From: an uncultured Saprospiraceae bacterium | GTDB lineage: Bacteria > Bacteroidota > Bacteroidia > Chitinophagales > Saprospiraceae | Direction of reading: 5' to 3' | Assembly: GCA_937923465.1 (NCBI GenBank) | Contig: CALDUB010000147.1 | Location: 1 to 43,124, forward strand | DNA length: 43,124 nt | Shown here: piece by piece, positions 29,655 to 38,770 of the stretch | Position numbering within the stretch: the first letter of the stretch is position 1 | Layout of the letters: every line of letters starts with the position of its first letter | Translations under genes and position numbers: made by a program | The notes under the pieces: model-generated | What the model was told of the DNA's origin: nothing | Seen by the model: the letters and a program-made list of their open reading frames with translations, nothing else | Databases searched by the model: none

Positions 29655-29999
29655 ATGACTACAACAGCAATATTACCAGTAACATTAACAGCAGGCGCAA
29701 TAGTACAACTAAAGCGTATTCGCGATGAACAAAATATTACAGCTCAGCACGGTTTACGTATCGGCGTAAAAGGTGGTGGATGTTCTGGATTTACTTATGT
29801 TTTAGGTTTTGATACAAAAAAAGACGGCGACCAAACCTTCGAAGTAGAAGGAATGCCTGTTTTTATGCAAAAATCAGCCTTGATGTACTTAATGGGAATG
29901 GAAATTGACTGGGTCGAAGGTTTACAAAACCGTGGATTCTCGTTCAATAATCCTAACGCCACAGAATCTTGTGGCTGTGGAACTTCTTTTTCTGCATAG
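29655..29999 (+). CDS. HesB/IscA/SufA-family iron-sulfur cluster assembly accessory protein
   Basis: GLRIGVKGGGCSGFTYVLGFD...GLQNRGFSFNNPNATESCGCGTSFSA: the C...CGCG cysteine triad. Confidence 0.93.
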   Translation: MTTTAILPVTLTAGAIVQLKRIRDEQNITAQHGLRIGVKGGGCSGFTYVLGFDTKKDGDQTFEVEGMPVFMQKSALMYLMGMEIDWVEGLQNRGFSFNNPNATESCGCGTSFSA

Positions 30000-30012
30000 T
30001 AGAAAAGTCGTC

Positions 30013-30053
30013 ATTAAAAAGAGGAACTGTATTATTCAGTTCCTCTTTTTTTA
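30013..30053 (+). terminator. Intrinsic terminator
   Basis: aaaaagaggaactg-tattatt-cagttcctcttttttt, just 3' of the HesB-family CDS. Confidence 0.88.
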
Positions 30054-30190
30054 TGCCCATTTTAGAAAAACTATGAACCATGTGTACTGACAAATAAACT
30101 TGCGCTAAAAATTTAGTAAGCTCAAAAATCGCAAGATTTTTTCTCTCTGCCTTCTCGAACACGTATTTTATGCAAATCACGCTTACAAAC

Positions 30191-30214
30191 TCTGCGTTTC
30201 TGCGTCTCTGCGTT
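30191..30214. repeat. 8-bp tandem near-repeat tctgcgt(t/c) x3
   Basis: tctgcgtt-tctgcgtc-tctgcgtt. Confidence 0.85.
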
Positions 30215-30429
30215 GAAAATTTTTGTAGTATAAGTCTGTTTGTCAATACAACTATGAACTATGAACGGTTTAACGATGAACTTCTTCTCAGTAGAATTGT
30301 AGCTAAAGCTTACTTTGTTTGACTTTGGTAGAATAATCGGACTCATTAATAGAAGAAATGAGACTTTGGTCAACTAAGACAGACCTTGTATCGTTAGGAA
30401 GGGAAATATTAGATGTAAGGAGTGTATAG

Positions 30430-30463
30430 TCTAACATCCAACGTCTAAAATCTAACATCTTAA
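30430..30463. repeat. tctaacatc / gtctaaaa near-tandem repeat immediately upstream of the start codon at 30469
   Basis: tctaacatccaacgtctaaaatctaacatctt; the same motif recurs near 42503 and in reverse complement at 33112-33135. Confidence 0.7.
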
Positions 30464-30468
30464 AATAA

Positions 30469-31692
30469 ATGAACATAATAAAAATTCTTCTCCCTGCAGT
30501 ACTAATTTTCCTATTGGATTATTATGCTTTTCAGGCGATAAAGACAGTTAGTGGAGGCTGGTCGCAAGTGACGCGCAACATCGTTTACAGTATTTATTGG
30601 CTCGTGCCGATATTGGCAGTAGGAATGATGGCTGCTGGTGCTTACGGTTATCTGGAGGGACTAAATAAAACGACTTATACTTTTTTACGTAGTTTTTTAA
30701 CGATTGCTTATGTTGCTAAGATTCCAATGGTAGCTTTGCTTTTAGTGGATGATTTGCGTCGATTATTTCTTTTTGGACAAGCAAACTTCAGTGAAACAAC
30801 AGAGTACTCGAAGGGACGGAGTGAGTTTCTTGCGAATACAGGAATAATTTTGGGTGCATTGCCCTTTGTAACTCTAATTTACGGCATTGTTCGCAATCGA
30901 TATCGTTATAAAGTTTTCCGTGAAACGGTAAGCATTGCAAATCTACCTGAAAGCCTGAAAGGCTTGAAAATAGTACAGATTAGCGATATTCATAGCGGTA
31001 GTTTTGACCAAATTGACCCTGTCAAAAAAGCGGTAGAATTGATTAATAAGGAAGAAGCAGATTTAGTTTTCTTTACAGGAGATTTGGTGAATTCGATAGC
31101 TTCTGAGATGACGAATTATATTGATGTTTTCTCTCAAATTAAAGCGAAAAAAGGCGTTTTTAGTGTTTTGGGAAATCATGATTATGGAGATTATCACAAT
31201 TGGTCAAGCGTCGAAGAAAAAAAGGAAAATCTAGATACTTTAAAAGGAATTCACCGCCAAATGGGCTGGGATTTGCTATTGAATGAAAATAGAATATTGG
31301 AAATGAATGAGGAAAAATTTGCGATTATCGGTGTAGAAAATTACTCTGCATCAGCGCATTTTCCAAAGTACGGAGATTTGGCAAAAGCATACCAGGGCGC
31401 AGAAAATATGCCTTTAAAATTATTGCTTTCTCACGACCCGTCACACTGGGAAAATCAAATTCTCGACACAGATATTGACCTAACTTTTAGTGGACACACC
31501 CACGGAATGCAGTTTGGTATTGAGATTCCTGGTTGGTTTAAATGGTCGCCCGTAAAATATGCCTACAAACAATGGGCTGGTCTCTATCAAACAGGGAAAC
31601 AGTACCTTTATGTCAATCGCGGATTGGGATTTTTGGGTTATCCTGGTCGGGTTGGGATATTGCCAGAAATTACGGTTATTGAGTTAACTTAA
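30469..31692 (+). CDS. Membrane-anchored metallophosphoesterase (YkuE-like)
   Basis: N-terminal TM region; KIVQISDIHSGSFDQ, FFTGDLVNS, VLGNHDYGDY, LLLSHDPSHWE, TFSGHTHGMQFG. Confidence 0.92.
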   Translation: MNIIKILLPAVLIFLLDYYAFQAIKTVSGGWSQVTRNIVYSIYWLVPILAVGMMAAGAYGYLEGLNKTTYTFLRSFLTIAYVAKIPMVALLLVDDLRRLFLFGQANFSETTEYSKGRSEFLANTGIILGALPFVTLIYGIVRNRYRYKVFRETVSIANLPESLKGLKIVQISDIHSGSFDQIDPVKKAVELINKEEADLVFFTGDLVNSIASEMTNYIDVFSQIKAKKGVFSVLGNHDYGDYHNWSSVEEKKENLDTLKGIHRQMGWDLLLNENRILEMNEEKFAIIGVENYSASAHFPKYGDLAKAYQGAENMPLKLLLSHDPSHWENQILDTDIDLTFSGHTHGMQFGIEIPGWFKWSPVKYAYKQWAGLYQTGKQYLYVNRGLGFLGYPGRVGILPEITVIELT

Positions 31693-31695
31693 AAT

Positions 31696-31780
31696 TAGGT
31701 GAGAGGTGAGAGGAGAGAGGTGAGACTGCCAAGTCAAATTCAGGAAGGACTCTCACCTCTCTCCTGACACCTCTCACCTA
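31696..31780. repeat. Long imperfect inverted repeat (30-bp arms, 2 mismatches)
   Basis: taggtgagaggtgagaggagagaggtgaga (31696-31725) against the reverse complement of tctcacctctctcctgacacctctcaccta (31751-31780); 28/30 match; begins 3 nt after the stop codon at 31692. Confidence 0.93.
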
Positions 31781-31846
31781 ATAACAAGCACCAAGAAAAG
31801 CAGCAATCTTTCGAATCTAACAAATACATATCCAGAGCAACACAAC

Positions 31847-32464
31847 ATGAAAAAGCACACACTTTTCGTCACAGGTATCGGCACCGAAGTCGGTAAAACA
31901 ATCATATCTTCCGTATTGGTTCAAGCACTAAAATCGGACTACTGGAAACCAGTACAAGCAGGTGATTTAGACGATACAGATAGTCATAAAATAGAGCGAT
32001 ATGCTGAGGTGGCGAAGATACATCCAGAAGGATTTCGTTTGAATACACCTATGTCGCCACACGCTGCGGCAGCTATCGATGGTGTTGAGATTAGCTTAGA
32101 TGATTTTCATATTCCAGAGACAGACAATCACCTGATTATCGAAGGTGCAGGCGGACTTTATGTACCTTTGAATGATAAAGATTGCGTGATTGATTTATTG
32201 GCAAAAATGCAAGTTCCTGTCATCTTAGTTTCTCGAAATTATCTAGGTAGCATCAATCATACTTTATTGAGTATCAATGCGTTGAAAAATAGAAATGTTC
32301 CAATATTCGGAGTTGTATTCAACGGTGAAAGTACACCAACAACTGAGCAAGTTATTGAGCGGATGACAGGTGTAAAAGTACTGGGAAGGGTAGAGGAGAT
32401 GAAAGAAATAAATCGCTCTGAAATTGCGAAAGCTGCTAAAAAATTCCGTTTTTTGCAGGACTAA
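31847..32464 (+). CDS. bioD: Dethiobiotin synthetase
   Basis: KKHTLFVTGIGTEVGKTIISSVLVQAL...YWKPVQAGDLDDTDS..., HLIIEGAGGLYVPLND. Confidence 0.93.
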   Translation: MKKHTLFVTGIGTEVGKTIISSVLVQALKSDYWKPVQAGDLDDTDSHKIERYAEVAKIHPEGFRLNTPMSPHAAAAIDGVEISLDDFHIPETDNHLIIEGAGGLYVPLNDKDCVIDLLAKMQVPVILVSRNYLGSINHTLLSINALKNRNVPIFGVVFNGESTPTTEQVIERMTGVKVLGRVEEMKEINRSEIAKAAKKFRFLQD

Positions 32465-32474
32465 AGCAAATCAA

Positions 32475-33110
32475 ATGGCATTTACTTTTCAAAATATTTT
32501 AGATAGAGTTTTTCCGTCTTCGCGTGGAGAAGAACTAAAGCAGTTTGCTTATCAGGAAGAATACAACTACAAAAGACAAGGAAGACTGGCTGGCGTGCCG
32601 TATTATTTTGCTCGTTTTCGCTTATTGAAAAAGGGAGATTTCAGGACGGTACATCACTTTATTTCAGGCGAATTGTCAAGTATTTATGCCAAACTTAGCA
32701 TTTTTGATTTCCACACGGCAGGGAACAATAAGACGAAAAAAACAACTGTTATTGAAATAAAATGTGATAGTCAATCTTTTGACGATTTTTATATCAGACC
32801 CAAAAATGCACTGCACGGAATTAAAGGTTTATTCCTCAATCGAGAACCATTTTTTCCCGAACTAACGGAATTTAACGAAAAGTATGTTTTAGAATACGAC
32901 GCTTTTAATAAGTCAAATATTCCTCTCAATTCTGCGGCATTGCGTCTCTTATCTACAACAAAAGATACCTATATCGAGTCCAAAGGCAATCAAATTATTT
33001 TTTACTCCAATAAATATCGCCTTTCTCCTGAAGAATTGCGAGAAGGGATTACATTTGCGGAAGATTTTGTCAGCAAATTACTGTTTGACAATACTGATAA
33101 CTTTGTATAG
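32475..33110 (+). CDS. Hypothetical protein between bioD and bioA
   Basis: ORF 32424..33110; the internal Met at 32475 avoids overlap with bioD. 211 aa (MAFTFQNILDRVFPSSRGEELKQFAYQEEYNYKRQGRLAGVPYYFARFRLLKKG...); no family recognised. Confidence 0.75.
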   Translation: MAFTFQNILDRVFPSSRGEELKQFAYQEEYNYKRQGRLAGVPYYFARFRLLKKGDFRTVHHFISGELSSIYAKLSIFDFHTAGNNKTKKTTVIEIKCDSQSFDDFYIRPKNALHGIKGLFLNREPFFPELTEFNEKYVLEYDAFNKSNIPLNSAALRLLSTTKDTYIESKGNQIIFYSNKYRLSPEELREGITFAEDFVSKLLFDNTDNFV

Positions 33111-33184
33111 AGACTTTAGATGTTAGACGTTAGACTTTTAACGCCTTTTATCAGAAGTCTAATCTTGATATTTTAACGCTTTCT

Positions 33185-34486
33185 ATGTCCTCAAATAATA
33201 GTTCTGACCTTTCTGACTTGCAAATCCGCGATGCAAAATACATCTGGCATCCTTATACACAACATGCGACGGCAAAAACACCTTTACCTATCGTAAAGGG
33301 AAAAGGTGCCCTTCTCTTTGATGAAAATGGTAATGAATACATTGACGGAGTAGCGTCTTGGTGGACGAATACTCTGGGTCATTCTCATCCTTATATTGCA
33401 GAGAAAGTCTACGCGCAAATGCTTGATTTAGAGCATCTTATATTTGCTGGCTTCACGCATAAGCCTGCCGTAGATTTAGCAGAAAGATTGATGAAACATT
33501 TGCCCGATAATCAGGCGAAAGTCTTCTTTTCTGACAATGGTTCTACAGCTGTCGAGATTGGAGTAAAAATGGCGATTCAGTACTTTCATAACAAAGATAT
33601 TAATAGAAAAAAACTGATAACTTTTGAAAATGCTTTTCATGGGGAGACCTTTGGTGCCATGTCCGCAAGTGGCGATTTGGGTTTAAATAATGCCTATTCT
33701 GAGCATCTTTTTGAAGTTATCCGCATTCCTGAACCCTATAAAGGACAGGAAGAAAAATCTGCTCAAGCTTTGGAAAAAGCAATCGCGGAGAACAATGCTT
33801 ACGCTTTTCTTTTTGAGCCATTAATACAAGGTGCATCAGGGATGAATATGTACGCACCAGCGGCTTTAGACCGATTATTGGGTATTTGTAAAGATAATGG
33901 CGTATTGACCATTGCGGATGAAGTAATGACGGGATTTTATCGGACAGGACGCTTTTTTGCTTGTGATTATTTGGAGAATAAACCAGACATCATGACTCTC
34001 GCAAAGGGGTTGACGGCTGGCGCATTACCTTTATCTATCACGACTTGTACGCAAGATATTTTTGATGCATTTTTATCTAATGATAAGCACAAAACTTTGT
34101 TTCACGGACATTCTTTTACTGGAAATCCAACCGGCTGTGCTTGTGCTTTGGCGAGTTTAGATATTTTGGAAAGGGAAGAGACTATACAAGACATTGAGCG
34201 AATTTGTACGCGTCATGCAGAGTTTAAAGCGCATATTGAAAAGCATCCGAAAGCGAAAGATGTGCGTCAGCAAGGGACAATTGTAGCGGTGGAATTTTTG
34301 ACGAGTACGGAGACTTCTTACTTCAACGACTTGCGAGACAAGTTGTATTATTTCTTTTTGGAGAATGGTGTATTGTTGCGTCCACTGGGGAATGTTATTT
34401 ATGTTTTGCCACCTTATTGTATGACGGATGCGCAGCTGAAGAAGATTTATGGATTGATAGAGCGGGCTTTGGATGAAATTGCGTGA
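33185..34486 (+). CDS. bioA: Adenosylmethionine--8-amino-7-oxononanoate aminotransferase
   Basis: DAKYIWHPYTQHATAKTPLPIVKGKGALLFDENGNEYIDGVASWWTNTLGHSHP; VLTIADEVMTGFYRTGRFFACDY; KGLTAGALPLSITTCT. Confidence 0.95.
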   Translation: MSSNNSSDLSDLQIRDAKYIWHPYTQHATAKTPLPIVKGKGALLFDENGNEYIDGVASWWTNTLGHSHPYIAEKVYAQMLDLEHLIFAGFTHKPAVDLAERLMKHLPDNQAKVFFSDNGSTAVEIGVKMAIQYFHNKDINRKKLITFENAFHGETFGAMSASGDLGLNNAYSEHLFEVIRIPEPYKGQEEKSAQALEKAIAENNAYAFLFEPLIQGASGMNMYAPAALDRLLGICKDNGVLTIADEVMTGFYRTGRFFACDYLENKPDIMTLAKGLTAGALPLSITTCTQDIFDAFLSNDKHKTLFHGHSFTGNPTGCACALASLDILEREETIQDIERICTRHAEFKAHIEKHPKAKDVRQQGTIVAVEFLTSTETSYFNDLRDKLYYFFLENGVLLRPLGNVIYVLPPYCMTDAQLKKIYGLIERALDEIA

Positions 34487-34495
34487 TGTTTTTTT

Positions 34496-34642
34496 AGACA
34501 GGATTAACAAGATTACAGGATTTCCATTCTGACTTGTACCCATTCTGACTTGTACAAAGTATAGAGAGGGGAACAAGTCAAAGCAGGTATAAGTCATAAT
34601 TGGCATAAGTCAGAGCAGGAATCCTGTAATCCCGTTAATCCT
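34496..34642. repeat. Intergenic inverted repeat with inner 16-bp tandem duplication
   Basis: Left aggattaacaagattacaggatt against right aatcctgtaatcccgttaatcct (34620-34642); ccattctgacttgtac exactly duplicated at 34524-34539 and 34540-34555. Confidence 0.8.
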
Positions 34643-34737
34643 CGCTTGCCCGTCTGGGTCTAAAAAAATAAAAAGTTCTCCCTCATCTCGTGTGAGGCAG
34701 AGTTACTAGCTTTTTAAAAGCGAGTAACTCTATGGTC

Positions 34738-36024
34738 TTAACGCACCTGCGCCAACAATTTATTCCGCATTTTCTGTATCGCAGCCTTTTCTTCATCAGG
34801 CAAACCATTATAGCAAAATGCCGAAGAAACTTCCTCTCTCAAGTCGCTATACAAAAGCGAAATTCTACCCAATACAGGCATCAAAATCGCAACAGCAATA
34901 CCTCCAACCCAGTTTGAAACGACAAAACCCAAGATAATCCACAGCACATACCAAATCAGCCAAATAAAGTAACCAACACCCAGTCGCAAAGAGGCATGAA
35001 ATCTAATATCAGAAGATTTTTTATCCGCAAAGTGCTTCGCAAAGCGTAAAGGTGGGAAATTCCAAATCAGACCTGCGAGGTGTAATGGAAAGCCAAAAAA
35101 TAACAAAATCCAATTAATAAAATTACTTCTTTTAGACTGCGCTGCACCGTGGTCTTCTGCTCTATATTCATTTAAACGGCGAATGTAAGCATCCGTTTGA
35201 GCAGCTAACTCTATGCGTTCATCCTTTGATTTTTTATTGATGTTTTCTACAATATTCCACTCTTGATTGGTTAGAGTTTCACTTTCTTCTTCGTAAGGGA
35301 ACGCATTGATTTTAAACTCGTTACGATTAAATTCTAACAATAAATTAGCCATGTCATCATCTGCTTTATCTGCAATGTGAATCACTTTTTCTCGCATGGC
35401 ATCTTGCAAGTCTTTTGTTACTTTCTTTATTGCTCTAGCTTTATTTTCTTTATATAAATCTAAATAATTTTCTAATAAAAGCGGCTCATTAACTTGAAAG
35501 GAAACCGTACTTCTAAATCTATGTGAATCTGTATAATTTACACCAACAGGCACAATCGAAATGTCTGTGTCTCCATATTTTTCATAAGTCTGAAACATCA
35601 TTCGAGCAGCTCCTTTTTTCAACGGACGCAAGCGTTTTTCGTGCTCTGATGTACCTTCCACCAAGACAAGAACAGCATCTTTGCCATCGTGAATTTTAGC
35701 TTCGATTTCGTCCATTATCTGCTCATTCTTACGCAGGTTATCTATGCCGTCCCGTTGACGGAAAATAGGGATAGTTTTAATTTTGCGCAGGAACCATTCG
35801 ACGGGTTTAGACAGAAAAGCGTCTCCACGTAGCAAAACTTGTATATGTTTATCGATAAGCGAACCAAAGATTATCGGTTCGATGCATGCGGTTGGATGAT
35901 TGAGCGCAATAATAGTTTTTCCATCTTTTTTAATTTGCTCGCGCCCCGTAATAAAAACCTTACGGAAGTAGACAGTACAAGCAATTCCAACAGTATATCT
36001 GACGAAGTGGTAAATTAGATTCAT
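34738..36024 (-). CDS. PlsC-like lysophospholipid/glycerol-phosphate acyltransferase
   Basis: KTIIALNHPTACIEPIIFG (HxxxxE/D acyltransferase motif variant), VLVLVEGTSEHEKRLRPLKKGAARMMFQTYEKYGDTDISIVPVGVNYTD, C-terminal TM segments. Confidence 0.85.
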   Translation of the reverse strand: MNLIYHFVRYTVGIACTVYFRKVFITGREQIKKDGKTIIALNHPTACIEPIIFGSLIDKHIQVLLRGDAFLSKPVEWFLRKIKTIPIFRQRDGIDNLRKNEQIMDEIEAKIHDGKDAVLVLVEGTSEHEKRLRPLKKGAARMMFQTYEKYGDTDISIVPVGVNYTDSHRFRSTVSFQVNEPLLLENYLDLYKENKARAIKKVTKDLQDAMREKVIHIADKADDDMANLLLEFNRNEFKINAFPYEEESETLTNQEWNIVENINKKSKDERIELAAQTDAYIRRLNEYRAEDHGAAQSKRSNFINWILLFFGFPLHLAGLIWNFPPLRFAKHFADKKSSDIRFHASLRLGVGYFIWLIWYVLWIILGFVVSNWVGGIAVAILMPVLGRISLLYSDLREEVSSAFCYNGLPDEEKAAIQKMRNKLLAQVR

Positions 36025-36189
36025 TGAGTTTTTTTCGTTTTCTCTGAGAACGCGAATGATTAGTAAAACTTATTGAATTTGTTTTACTTATACTTAAAAC
36101 GCCAAAGTGCGAATTCAAGCCTCTCTTTGTTCCCGACGGGCTAAGGTAGGGAAAATTCAAAATTCATCATTCAAAAATCAAAAATAATC

Positions 36190-36921
36190 TTATTTTCCTT
36201 CAAAAAATCCTGGATGCAAACCACATTCCGTCTTCTCTTTATCTGCCCAACGCCCACTACGGCCTTCGCCTTTGACTGTACAATGCGTACACCCAACAGA
36301 ACCAAAACCCAAATCTAACAAAGGATGCTGTGGCAATTTATTCAAACCTGTCTGATACAGAAATTCTCCTTCTTCGATGTCAATCAAAGGATGAAATTTC
36401 ATTAAATCATCTTGCTCTTCCCACACCCGTAGATGTTTTCTAAAGTCAGTTTGATACGCCATGACACCAGAAATCCAAACCTTGTGCCCAGCTTTTATAG
36501 GCTCTAAAGGAGATATTTTGTTAATCGCACAGCAGCGTTCTGTATCCGTCTTCCACAACTCTTTATTTTTTGAAATCAAATTATCTTTCGCCACTGGCAT
36601 GACCTCAATAATTTCTAAACCGAATAAATCTGTCAACTGCTTTTTGTATTCCAAAGTCTCTGGAAAATGATAAGTCGTATTAATGAAATGTACCTTTTGT
36701 TCCTTCTGTATTTGTGAGATAAGCCACAAAAGAAAAACTGATTTAGTACCGAATGAAGAGGTCACTAAAATCTCTGACGCATCAAATTCTTCGTATAACT
36801 TCTCTAGTCTTTGACGGTATTTCAAAGGCTGAAAAGTCTTATTTAGAAACTCAATATTGAGCTTTAAATCTCCAATTAAATCGTTTTTTTCTGCGAAAAT
36901 GGATTCGATAACTTTAGTCAT
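36190..36921 (-). CDS. cysH: Phosphoadenylyl/adenylyl-sulfate reductase (CysH family; CC...CxxC pattern suggests APS reductase type)
   Basis: LVTSSFGTKSVFLLWLI, DTERCCAINKISPLEPI, GCTHCTVKGEGRSGRWADKEKTECGLH (Fe-S CC/CxxC plus catalytic ECGLH). Confidence 0.92.
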   Translation of the reverse strand: MTKVIESIFAEKNDLIGDLKLNIEFLNKTFQPLKYRQRLEKLYEEFDASEILVTSSFGTKSVFLLWLISQIQKEQKVHFINTTYHFPETLEYKKQLTDLFGLEIIEVMPVAKDNLISKNKELWKTDTERCCAINKISPLEPIKAGHKVWISGVMAYQTDFRKHLRVWEEQDDLMKFHPLIDIEEGEFLYQTGLNKLPQHPLLDLGFGSVGCTHCTVKGEGRSGRWADKEKTECGLHPGFFEGK

Positions 36922-36990
36922 ATTTCTTTGATTCGGTCTATTGCTTACTGTCGCAAAAATAATTAATTGCCTTTTACTTCCTATTCAAAT

Positions 36991-37599
36991 TTAAGCCCGT
37001 TCTACGCTTTCTACTTCGTTTTTTTCTACCAAACTAGAAGTTAACTCATTCAATTTTTGCACTTTATAAGTAAAATTTCCTTTTAATCTATCGCGTAATA
37101 CTTTCAAATTAGACAATAAACCGTCCGTATTTTCTGGTAGAATCTCTTCCAAAACCTGACGGAAGCGCTTAGCAAAAGTAGGGGACTGTCCATTTGTAGA
37201 AATAGCAACTTTTAAATTTCCGCGTGTCACGATACTTCCCAAATAAAAATCGCATAATGCTGGAGTATCCGCTACATTTACCAAGACACCAAATGCTTTT
37301 GAAATTTTATGAACACGACGATTTAATTCAGAAATATCTGTTGCTGCAATGACCATATCTTTGCCCGCAACATCTTCTGCCTCAAATTCACGATTAACGA
37401 TTTTGACCTTATTACCAGGATTGTCAATGAGTAAATTTTTGACTTCGTCCGAAACCCAAGGAGCGACCATTGTGATGTTCGCATCAGGGCTACTCTTGAG
37501 AATGAATGATAATTTTTCATGACCAACTTGACCTGCACCAACGATGAGAAGGTCTAAGGTGTGTACTTTTAAGAAAATTGGATATAGTGGATTTTGCAT
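36991..37599 (-). CDS. Siroheme synthase N-terminal type precorrin-2 dehydrogenase/sirohydrochlorin ferrochelatase (Met8p/CysG-N-like)
   Basis: NPLYPIFLKVHTLDLLIVGAGQVGHEKLSFILKSSPDANITMVAPW...VNVADTPALCDFYLGSIVTRGNLKVAISTNGQSPTFAKRFRQVLEE. Confidence 0.92.
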   Translation of the reverse strand: MQNPLYPIFLKVHTLDLLIVGAGQVGHEKLSFILKSSPDANITMVAPWVSDEVKNLLIDNPGNKVKIVNREFEAEDVAGKDMVIAATDISELNRRVHKISKAFGVLVNVADTPALCDFYLGSIVTRGNLKVAISTNGQSPTFAKRFRQVLEEILPENTDGLLSNLKVLRDRLKGNFTYKVQKLNELTSSLVEKNEVESVERA

Positions 37600-37640
37600 G
37601 ATATTGTTAGTTATTGAGTTATTATGTTATTAGTTATTTA

Positions 37641-37784
37641 CCCCCTAACCCCCATTTGGGGGAACTTTTTTCAGGGCTAAGTTTTTTGTAATTCTTTGTT
37701 TCTACGTTTCAACTAAAGAATTGCAATTGAGAATTATTGTAGAGTCAAATTCAACGAAAATTCCCCCAAATGGGAGTTAGGGGG
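37641..37784. repeat. Inverted repeat ccccctaacccccatttgggggaa ... ttcccccaaatgggagttaggggg
   Basis: 24-bp arms (37641-37664 and 37761-37784) with 23/24 complementarity; each arm also self-complementary (ccccattt/ggggg). Confidence 0.93.
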
Positions 37785-37816
37785 TTTCTCTCTCGAAAAA
37801 AGCGCTCGATTTATGC

Positions 37817-38605
37817 CTAAGTCACGTTTGTCGTACTTCGTAAATCGTACTTCGTACTTCGATTTGCTTCTGCAACAGCCAACTCAGGATGCAGCGCAAC
37901 TACCTCCCCAATAATGATAATTCCTGGCGCACCAATACCTTCATTGACGACCTTTTTAGCAATATCATTCACCGTTCCTAAGAGTTTGCGTTCACTAGGC
38001 AAAGACCCATTTTGTACGACTAAAACTGGTGTATTCCCTTTTCCTTGGCGCGCGAATATCTCAGCGATTTGAGCAATCTTACGAATACCCATGAGAATAA
38101 CTGCTGTAGCATTTGACTGCGCCGCAATTCTCAAATCCTTTGACAAACAACCATTTTTAGTCGTTGCCGTCAAGACCCAAAAACTCTCATTCACTCCGCG
38201 ACGCGTCACTGGCACACGCTGCAATTCTGGAACAGAAATACAACTAGAAATACCTGGCACAATCACCGTCTCAATTCCAAATGCATCCGCATAAGTAATC
38301 TCCTCATGACCCCGTCCAAAAACGAAAGAATCACCTCCTTTTAAGCGGACAACATGACCATTTGAAAAAGCATATTGAACCAACATCAAGTTGATTTCAT
38401 CCTGAGAGTAGCGGTGATTGTCAGCTCTTTTGCCGACATATATTTTTAGAGCATGACTTGGTGCCTCTTTCAATAATTCACGGTTAACCAGTGCATCATA
38501 AAGAATGACATCTGCCGATTGAATAGCGCGTAAACCTTTGATTGTCAATAGTTCTGGGTCACCTGGACCTGCGCCTACTAAAGTTATTTTTGCTTGCTGT
38601 TTCAT
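37817..38605 (-). CDS. cobA: Uroporphyrinogen-III C-methyltransferase
   Basis: KITLVGAGPGDPELLTIKGLRAIQSADVILYDALVNRELL, VVRLKGGDSFVFGRGHEEI, VPGISSCISVPELQRVPVTRRGVNESFWVLT. Confidence 0.95.
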   Translation of the reverse strand: MKQQAKITLVGAGPGDPELLTIKGLRAIQSADVILYDALVNRELLKEAPSHALKIYVGKRADNHRYSQDEINLMLVQYAFSNGHVVRLKGGDSFVFGRGHEEITYADAFGIETVIVPGISSCISVPELQRVPVTRRGVNESFWVLTATTKNGCLSKDLRIAAQSNATAVILMGIRKIAQIAEIFARQGKGNTPVLVVQNGSLPSERKLLGTVNDIAKKVVNEGIGAPGIIIIGEVVALHPELAVAEANRSTKYDLRSTTNVT

Positions 38606-38664
38606 CTGTATTGTTACTTTTAGATTGCTTTTAAAGCTGAAATGAATGGGTTGTTTTTTAATTT

Positions 38665-38770
38665 TCAGGGGTCAGGGGTCAGGGGTCAGGGGTCAGGCTG
38701 TTCTAACTTGTCCGCTAAGTGGCACTCGCGAGGGCAGCCTGACTCCTGACCCCTCGCACCTGACACCTCT
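38665..38770. repeat. Inverted repeat built from 7-bp tandem units (aggggtc)n
   Basis: Left arm tcaggggtcaggggtcaggggtcaggggtcaggctg (38665-38700), right arm cagcctgactcctgacccctcgcacctgacacctct (38735-38770); the right arm touches the stop codon of the sulfite reductase gene (38770-38772). Confidence 0.9.

Noticed and set aside
29953-30373. Minus-strand ORFs 29953-30246 and 30122-30373
   Set aside because: Cover a terminator and short repeats; the STQRRRNAEF / ETQKRRV segments come from the tctgcgt repeat.
26986-38700. CRISPR array
   Set aside because: Repeats are 7-16 bp contiguous near-tandem units or hairpin arms, without regular unique spacers or cas genes.
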